In this document: piece by piece, positions 57,201 to 64,000 of the stretch
Layout of the letters: every line of letters starts with the position of its first letter
How positions within the stretch are numbered: position 1 is the stretch's first letter
Position numbers and translations under genes: made by a program
The notes under the pieces: generated by a model
Told to the model about the DNA's origin: nothing
The model's database searches: none
The model's input: only the letters and a program-made list of their open reading frames with translations
Assembly (NCBI GenBank): GCA_025766275.1
Contig: JAFKAC010000049.1
Coordinates: 310,001-374,000, forward strand
Origin: Lactarius indigo
Lineage: Eukaryota; Basidiomycota; Agaricomycetes; Russulales; Russulaceae
Length of the DNA stretch: 64,000 nt
Direction of reading: 5' to 3'

Positions 57201-59338
57201 TGATGCTTGGGCCTCAGGCGCCAGGCGATTTTTGTTAACAGGTTCGTAACCCCGGACTTTTCTTTGGACGAGCGTGGCTTAATGAAGAAGCGGGTTTGCT
57301 CTTCCGGATGGGTTAGTTCATAGGCGTCATCGTCCCATCGCGGGGCGGCATGATGTCTCTTCAGCCAGGTTCGTCCCAATAATAAGTCGTAGCGGAACTG
57401 TGACGCGTCGTCTAGGACATAAGCATAGCATTGCGAGAACAAGCCGCCTATCTTGAGGGCGAACGCCGCGAATGCGGTAGTGGTTGTTCGTCCGGCGCCG
57501 ACGATTTCTCTGGCAGTAATGGGGAAGAGCTGGGCTCCCGTGAGTCTCGCCTTTTGTTCGGTAAGATAATTCGATTCAGCTCCCGTGTCAAGAATGGTGT
57601 TGACAGAGACAAAAGCCGAAGCGTTTGTTGACGATGTCGACTTCGGAGGTCCAATCTGCATCTCATATATCGGCAACCCGGGGTGCGCTACATTGAAGAC
57701 CTCAAGAGGATTCTCTTTACTGCCTTCCGGAGCAACGCAGGACCCTTCAGAGAAGGTAGGAGAGACGGGTCGCCAAGTTGTTTCTATTACAGGGCTGTCA
57801 GAGAAGACGGGTGAGACAGGTCGCCAATTTTCTTCTTCTGTTGACCCGCCGAAGAATGGGCTCGGAGTACTTTGCCACTTCCTCGGGACAACGTCGGATG
57901 GCTTCACTAGGTCTTCGCTCGGCGGTCCCGGATCTCCAGGAGGTACGGGGTGAATAGGGGGCCAGAATTGGCTCCAGTCATCGCCGCCTCCTTCGCATTC
58001 ACTGAAGATGATTTTTGCTAACTCTTCTTCTTCGTCTGCAGTAAGTGGGCCTCCGTTGTCGTCCATGAGATTGGCTTCTGTGGTGAGGTACTGTAACTCT
58101 AGATCCGGCTTTTCAGGATCATATTTCTCCGGAGTATATTCTTCAGACGCGTAGCGCTCCGAAGGATATTGAAGCTCTGGTTCGGGTTCTTCAATGGGGT
58201 AGTCCTTCGGTGGAGATGCCTCTGACTGATATCCCTCCGCTACTGGTTCTTCGGCAATGTCTTCAAACACATGTAAGGGTCTGGTTGATTTGGTATGTCC
58301 GTTCATCATCCTCTTCTCCGCGCCTTGCGCTGATCGTCGTAAGGGCTTGCGGCAATCTCGCGCAAAATGCCCCAACTCGTTACAATTATAGCAGCGAGCC
58401 GTGGGTGGGGGCTTACGCGGATCCCTACTCATGTTCATCGCGTCCAAGTCCATTGGCTCAGAATGACCTGTTGACGCTGCGGACGACAGGTAAGGCATAG
58501 TCGTCGAAGGGGATGTCTGATACTTCTTGAAGACTTTTAGAGGTCCGGGCTGAGTTCCTATCGCTCCAGAGGCCAACCGGTTGAGGCTGTCCCATTGTCT
58601 AGCGGTCGCATAGAGAACCGCCATATCTTGTTCAGACCGGGCCATAATTTGTATTGACAAGTCTTTAGGGAGCTTTCGAACGAAACGGTACTTGCGATCG
58701 TTGAACGTCATTTCATCGGCTGGAATCTGGGACTCAATATCCTCAAAGCGACGAGTGTAATCAGTAATCCCTCCGCGGCAAGTAAGATTCTCCAGACGAG
58801 CCCGGAGTTCGTTAGCGTGTGCCGGGTGAGCCCAATGGTCCATCATCATTTGCTTTAATTCATCCCAAGCAGGAATGCGTCCCCCGAGAGCAAGCCTTCG
58901 GGCATGATACCAAGCGAGCGCGGCGTCCCGGAAAACTTGGGTCGCATAGTTTGTCCAACGGGCTTTCGGTACGCGACAGGTGCCCAACGCATCCTCTGCT
59001 AATACTAACCATGCAGCAACGTTATCTGCAGCCCTTCCAGCAAACGGTTGAATAGTAAGACGTTGGAAATTTGCTTCGCTGGGAGATGAAGTACGCTGAG
59101 GGGGTGGCGGGGCTGCAATAGTAAGGTTGGTGTGGGAAAAAGCAGTCTCTATTGCATTCTGAAACTGCTGCGACGTGACTATGGTACCTTCCACGGCTTG
59201 GAAGCGTTGTTCGAAACCGTGAAATATCATACGCATAGCCTGGTACATGTCGGGCGTTAATCCTTGCTGCAGGATCTCAATGGGAGACCTCCCAAGTCCC
59301 CCTGCCTGTCCTGCCGGGACTTCTGTGTTCGGTTCCAT
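54227..59338 (-). CDS. Gag-pol polyprotein of the Ty3/gypsy element, with two in-frame TGA codons
   Basis: One frame of 1704 codons on the minus strand. Gag comprises a capsid-like region (LTIQPFAGRAADNVAAWLV) and a zinc knuckle CYNCNELGHFARDC. An aspartic protease with LDTGAESNYL follows. A TGA at 57074-57076 separates this from pol. Pol has reverse transcriptase (LDLRSGYWQVRL, MPFGLTNAPATFQ, YLDDVIIF), RNase H (FVIDTDASGDCLGAVL) and integrase, with an HHCC zinc motif (HRELGH...CEEC) and catalytic residues in FDFVGPL, LTDNGAEF and NGRLEKFN. A second TGA at 54644-54646 cuts off the last 139 codons, whose frame stays open to TAA at 54227. No chromodomain is seen. The first TGA might be read through to make Gag-Pol, or both may be CGA-to-TGA changes. 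As it stands the copy probably lacks a full-length product. Confidence 0.9.
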
Positions 59339-59339
59339 C

Positions 59340-60235
59340 TCCTTTTCGTCGGCGCACTAATACCGCGGGCCTATTGTATGGGTTGCGCAACCAAAAGAGT
59401 GTCGCGATAGCCGGAGTGCGAATACTCGACTGGCCAGAGTTAGGTCAGCCCGGCGCTATTACAGCGTTAAAGAATTTACCTATAGGTCTTTTATTTTGTC
59501 GACGCGCTTCCCAATTTTTGTGCGAACAACTGTTTCTTTACTTGTGATGAACAGCACACAGAAGTAGCATACTCACAGTGGACTAAGAGGACTGTGGTGA
59601 GATAAGCTGGGTGGCTGGAAAGCAGCAACAGGAGTCTAGCAGGGTAAAGCAAGAGTCTGGCACACAAGCAGTGAGAACTGATATTGTTACATTGGAGGAA
59701 AGGAGGCTTACCTGGCACACAAGCAGTGAGAACTGATGTGGACCAGGAGCGTACATGGTACTCTACTTATACTCCTACAGAGGGTGACAGTAGTACAAGA
59801 TAAGTAACGCTAGTCACAGAATACAAAGGTGCTATTGTTCTACAAAGGGACAAAAGAGTGGACGCTTTGAGAACAAGGGAGAGGAGAACAAGAAGAGTCC
59901 AGAACTAGATGATATCATACTGACATCATAATAAGGATAATACTAAGTAAAGAACAAAGGAAAGTACAAAGGCGTTATACAACGCAAAGTCCGGATGTAT
60001 GATGTCATAGAAGTACAGTGATGTCATAGATGACGCAATGGTAAGTCCAGATTGTACAGATCAAATAGTATCTAATCTACAAGTCCTGTATATCTAATCT
60101 AAAGCAGTCCATGCTGCAAGTCCGGTCCGTACGAGCCGCTAAGTGCGCAAGGGTCACTTATCAACATACTTGACCGTGAACTTCCTAAAAAGGGTGCGAG
60201 CTGAGATTAGGGGTAGCCTCACACTTGATCAAGTG
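59340..60235 (-). other. Retrotransposon leader with a 26-base direct repeat
   Basis: About 900 bases between the 5' LTR and the gag start. A 26-base direct repeat beginning CTGGCACACAAGCAG occurs at 59657-59682 and 59712-59737. No coding frame is convincing. The segment next to the LTR (60219-60238) is a perfect 20-base palindrome where a primer-binding site is expected. Confidence 0.6.
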
Positions 60236-60529
60236 TGATGTCGCCCACTTCCGTGTGACTTCTTGACTAAGCGATTCGTAACGGTAAGGAATGATGGGCG
60301 AGAGAATTCTGTGATTCCTGTCGCAAACTCGCTGGTTTAAATACATTTGGACTACACGCTTGCGCGTCGTGCTGACGCGGCCTACTCCTATCTTACAAGA
60401 ATACATCTGAGACATTCAGTAGGAAATGATCTCGGAATACCTGCAATATACAGGCTTGCGCGTTGCTTTCATAATACGGGGAGGTCACAAGACCCCGATG
60501 AGTCACGCTGACTCATTCGGTTCACAACA
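60236..60529 (-). repeat. 5' LTR of the Ty3/gypsy element
   Basis: Same length as the 3' LTR. Differences are at 60369, 60426 and 60497: T for C, T for C, and G for A. Each lies in what is a CpG in one of the two copies. Confidence 0.93.
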
Positions 60530-60533
60530 GTGG

Positions 60534-61230
60534 GTTCCGTAATGAAAACGATGGGCAATGAAGAGCTTAACCCTGCCTAGTGAATGAAGGCGGTCAGAAA
60601 TGGTCGTACACACTTCTGCACGGCGCGAAACTTTGCAAGGGTGGCCGCCTTGATCGGAAACGTGTCGTGCTTGAGTTACGAATGCCGCATGCAACTGCGG
60701 TAATCAAACGATAGCGGATGAGGATGGAAATGCCCCCGATTGGGTTCGACTTGAGCCTGGGATCACGCAAAAAGGAGGGGTTACAGACACAAGCACCCCC
60801 TGGATTCAGCAGGGAAAGGTGAGGCTTAATTACATCAAAAGCATATAGCTACTCCGGTCTGGGACAAGTAAGTAGGGGAGACTCCAGTTTGAGAGGAATG
60901 GGGAGCCCGAGGAGTCGAGCAATGATATGGACGCTTGAGACACAAACATATACACGTGATTTAAACATACCATATATGGAAAGGGCCAAAGGGCCAAAAA
61001 CTGCCGAAAAAAAATATGACGTCATGTCAAAAAATTCGGTCCCGCCACCCCCTTGCCAAGAACGGTGCGTGGGGCCACTGGTACTAAGTTAGCAGAGGCC
61101 TGAGGCGACTCCCTGGAGATCCAGTTACTCGTGGCCGTGACCAGAGAATTATCTGTACTGTATAGTACCTCCAACTATCCACGGCAATAGCAAAGATATC
61201 ACGTCCATATCCACGTGAGCGGGCATTTGG
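60534..61230. other. Intergenic region between the retrotransposon and NLR gene D
   Basis: No gene recognised. The segment lies between the right target-site copy and the promoter of gene D. Confidence 0.4.
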
Positions 61231-61312
61231 GCGCTCTAAGGCTTGAGCACACGACCAAGCGCTCAGTCCCTTTTACCCAAATCGATCTCAACATCAGTGA
61301 CCACACTTTCAT
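61231..61312 (+). promoter_or_regulatory. Promoter block of NLR gene D
   Basis: Contains GCGCTCTAAG and then ACCCAAATCGATCTCAACATC and GTGACCACACTTTC immediately before the start codon, as in gene B. The GTGATGTGAGGAAG part found in B and C is missing. Confidence 0.55.
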
Positions 61313-64000
61313 ATGTCGTCGACCCATTCACCTGTGTCTCCTTCTAATTTTCGGCTCATCATCGATGCGTTCGATCACTATGCCAGCCAGGTTGGCATAG
61401 ACCTCACAAAGAACCCGCTCGCCAACGCACTCCGACACTGCGACTCTCCCAACGCCGTCCTCGAACTCCTTCAAGACAAGGCCCACGCATTTAATGACTA
61501 TCGAGATGGAGATCGCACACTCATAGACTGGCTTAAACCGGTAGTGCAGGTCGTCCACGGATTTTCTGGTGTTCTCGGAGGGGCCATTAGTCTGGTGAGC
61601 CGACAGGTTAGTCCTCACCGTTAGCATGTTCACACCTCTGCCACTAGGTACCGTTTCCACTAGCGAGTGCAGTCCTTGTCGGCGTGGAAGTTCTCCTCTC
61701 GGTACGCTTCCCTTGACGTTTCCTGTTATATTGACCACCTTCATCTTCCTAATCTCTGGTCACATGACTCGCATCAGGCAGCCAGTAATGTCAGCTCGAG
61801 CTACGATTCCCTCGTAGACTTGTTCGAATGCCTCGGAAACTTCCTCAAACGCCTTCAAATATACACTTCCATCCCGTTCACTCCTTTGATGACCGACATC
61901 ATTGTAAAGATATTGGTTGAGCTACTCTCGGTGCTCGCACTCGCCACTAAACAGGTTCAGCAAGGTAGATTGAGTAAGTGGGTGCTTTGATCTAAGTTCT
62001 GATAGTTCAATGTGGTACAGAGAAGTTTGGGAAGAAGTTACTAGGCGAAAGTGAAATCGAGGCAGTGCTGCAGAAGCTGGACCGTCTGACGCAGGAAGAA
62101 GCTCGGATGATGGCAGCGCAGACGCTAGAAGTGGTGCACTGTCTCGTGAATAACGTGAAGGTAGTCATGGATGGTACGTGACTGATGATTAGATGGGTAT
62201 TGAATGTCGCACTGAGCTGATATTTGGATAGACGGTAGGGCATCGCTAGACAGGGTCAGGAACATTCTGGGTATGTTACGGGATGTCTTGAGTGCCTAGG
62301 TGTCTTGTGCGCCGGCTGACGACTTGTACCAGTTACGATGCAAGGGATAGCGAGCGAGATAAATAAGATGAAACGTCCGTCACCGCAATGGTCTGCCTCT
62401 CTTCACCACCCAAGCTAAATATTTCCTAGGTGACCAACTACAAAAGGACGCCCGAAATTGGATCTCTCCCCCAGATCCGTCAAAGAACTACAATATAGCC
62501 TGTGAGGCTTACCAAGATGGAACCGCCATATGGTTCCTACAAGGCGGCATATTCTCCGACTGGAGCGCCAAGGGTACACTGCTGTGGATTCATGGCAAAC
62601 GTGAGTGTCATTCTATGTCTTCCGTGCTATGCGCCCTGATGAGTTCCTTGATTCACAGCGGGATCGGGAAAAAGTATTCTCCTGTATGTGGTTTCTCGTC
62701 ATCGTCGCTTGGAGTCACTCAGACTCTCCATTAGCTCCGCGATCATTCGGGACATCGAGGGCCTATGCGCAGCTGGATTGGCATTGATGGCGTACTTTTA
62801 CTTCGATTTTAGGGACACCGACAAGCAACACCGCCGTGGATTACTGTCTTCTCTCCTTTGCCAGCTCTGCGCCGAGTCAGATCCTTGCTATGAAATTTTG
62901 TCTCGCCTATATTCGTCTCACGCCGCGGGGACACGAGAACCCAGTGATAGTGCGCTTGCGCGATGTCTAATAGATATGCTGCAACTGGAAGGACAGCCGA
63001 CAATTTATATCATCGTGGACGCTCTGGACGAATGCCCTAACACGTCTGGGATGCCGACGCCACGTGAGAAGGTGCTGGAGTTTTTGGAAGATCTCATCGA
63101 TTGTCAGCTTCCAAATGTACATCTATGTATTTCCAGCCGTCCGGAGTTCGACATCCGAAGTGTTCTTGAGCCGTTGGCGCAGTTCCAAGTATCGCTTCAC
63201 GATGAAAGCGGGCAGAAGAAAGACATCCTGGATTATGTCAGGACGGTCGTCCATTCAGATCGGAGGATGCGGAAGTGGAGAGCACAGGACAAGCAGCTGG
63301 TAATTGACACCCTCTCTGAGAGAGCGGACGGGATGTAAGCAATCCCTATATTTTTTTGGTGTATTTTCTTACATAATCGGACAGGTTCCGGTGGGTCTTT
63401 TGCCAGCTGGAAACCCTGCGTCGTAGTTTTCCTGGCGCAATTCGGCATAGTCTAAACAAGTTGCCTGAAACCTTGGACGAAACATACGAGCAGATCCTGC
63501 TTCGCATCGATAAGGAGAAACGAAACTCTGCATACCGTCTGTTCCAATGTCTGGCGGTGGCTATCCGTCCCCTTCGCGTTGACGAACTCGCCGAGGTTCT
63601 TGCCCTCCGCTTTGACCCCGGACACCCTGCCGAATATCGCCCAGATTGGCGCCCAGAGGATTCACACGAAGCTGTGTTATCAGCATGCTCCAGCTTAGTC
63701 ATGATTGTCGACGTCGATGGTTCACCAGTCGTGCAATTCTCACATTTTTCCGTGAAGGAATTCTTGACCTCCGACCGGCTCGCGACAGCCAGACCAGAGC
63801 TTTCCCGTTATCATATCCTTCCCCATCTTGCGCATACGCTACTCGCTCGAGCTTGCCTCGGAGTCTTACTACAACTAGATGACAGTGTCGACAAGGACAG
63901 CATCAAGAATCTTCCACTCGCCGTATATGCCGCGCGACATTGGGTTGACCATTGCCAGTTCGGAGATGTGTCGTCCAGCGTCCTGGATGAGATGGTGCGT
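61313..64000 (+). CDS. NLR-like STAND protein D: Goodbye-NACHT, truncated by the window end
   Basis: Exons 61313-61594, 61648-61701, 61778-61973, 62021-62173, 62232-62270, 62333-62374, 62430-62600, 62659-62683, 62735-63334 and 63385 to at least 64000. All complete exons have the same lengths as in gene C. The protein begins MSSTHSPVSPSNFRLIIDAF and includes the Goodbye-type domain, the P-loop GKPGSGKS and Walker B IYIIVDALDECPN. The window ends in the region between NACHT and the expected ankyrin repeats, just after HWVDHCQFGDVSSSVLDEM. Over the visible part it is closest to gene C. Substitutions are few and the frame is intact. Whether an ankyrin array follows cannot be seen here, though the preceding domain is the one that leads into it in A, B and C. 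Confidence 0.88.

Larger units (their letters stand above)
53781..60529 (-). mobile_element. Ty3/gypsy LTR retrotransposon, nearly intact
   Basis: The 6.75 kb element has 294-base LTRs at both ends and is flanked by GTGG at 53777-53780 and 60530-60533, a 4-base target duplication. Its single gag-pol frame runs on the minus strand. The order protease, reverse transcriptase, RNase H, integrase is diagnostic of Ty3/gypsy. A purine-rich stretch ending GATGGGGTAA lies directly before the 3' LTR and could be the polypurine tract. The leader between the 5' LTR and gag is about 900 bases. Two in-frame TGA codons interrupt coding. Only three LTR differences are visible, so insertion was recent. Confidence 0.93.

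Noticed and set aside
1..64000. tRNA or rRNA genes
   Set aside because: I looked for T-loop-like GGTTCRANYCC blocks with a matching stem and for rRNA signatures and found none convincing. A covariance-model scan would be needed to exclude them.

Overview
The window is nuclear DNA of a filamentous basidiomycete, most likely an agaricomycete (mushroom or bracket fungus). The reasons are many short GT-AG introns of about 50-70 bases, a Plavaka-family DNA transposon, Goodbye-NACHT-ankyrin STAND genes, an F-box family with a basidiomycete look, and membrane and orphan proteins of types I recall from mushroom genomes. Gene models were built by hand from reading frame, splice sites and protein similarity recalled from memory; no search was run.

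Positions 1-19 kb are a housekeeping-like compartment. In order: the 3' part of a low-complexity hypothetical protein (1-1140, +), a broken copy of an agaricomycete protein family (about 2785-3493, +), a nine-exon multi-pass membrane protein (5069-6686, +), a 4 kb stretch with no recognisable gene, mitochondrial ATP synthase subunit g (10669-11282, -) divergent from urate oxidase (11577-13188, +), a transcription factor with two C2H2 fingers and a Zn2Cys6 cluster (13604-16129, +), and the mitochondrial co-chaperonin Hsp10 (16781-17327, +).

Positions 19-64 kb are an accessory, repeat-rich compartment built around four paralogous NLR-like genes, A (19372-24277, +), B (25871-30577, -), C (47381-52056, +) and D (61313 to the window end, +). 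Each has a Goodbye-type N-terminal domain, a NACHT NTPase and, where complete, 18-20 ankyrin repeats. All share the same exon lengths, including a 25-base microexon that encodes most of the P-loop. Such proteins are thought to act as non-self or damage receptors in fungi. Gene A carries three tandem copies of a 297-base, three-repeat ankyrin unit.

Between B and C lies a tandem segmental duplication. Each copy carries an intact F-box gene (31860-33452 and 42681-44291, both -). The second copy is split by a 6.5 kb Plavaka transposon (35825-42335) with 25-base terminal inverted repeats. That element encodes an apparently intact transposase (+) and, divergently, a 13-exon DUF6532-type protein with two in-frame minisatellites (-). 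Copy 1 acts as an empty-site reference for the insertion. An orphan three-exon gene (45858-46519, -) follows. Between C and D sits a nearly full-length Ty3/gypsy retrotransposon on the minus strand (53781-60529). It has 294-base LTRs differing at three positions, a 4-base target duplication and one gag-pol frame interrupted by two TGA codons. The visible LTR differences and both stops fit C-to-T change at CpG.

In short, recent NLR and F-box duplication and young mobile elements are packed next to a conserved metabolic block.
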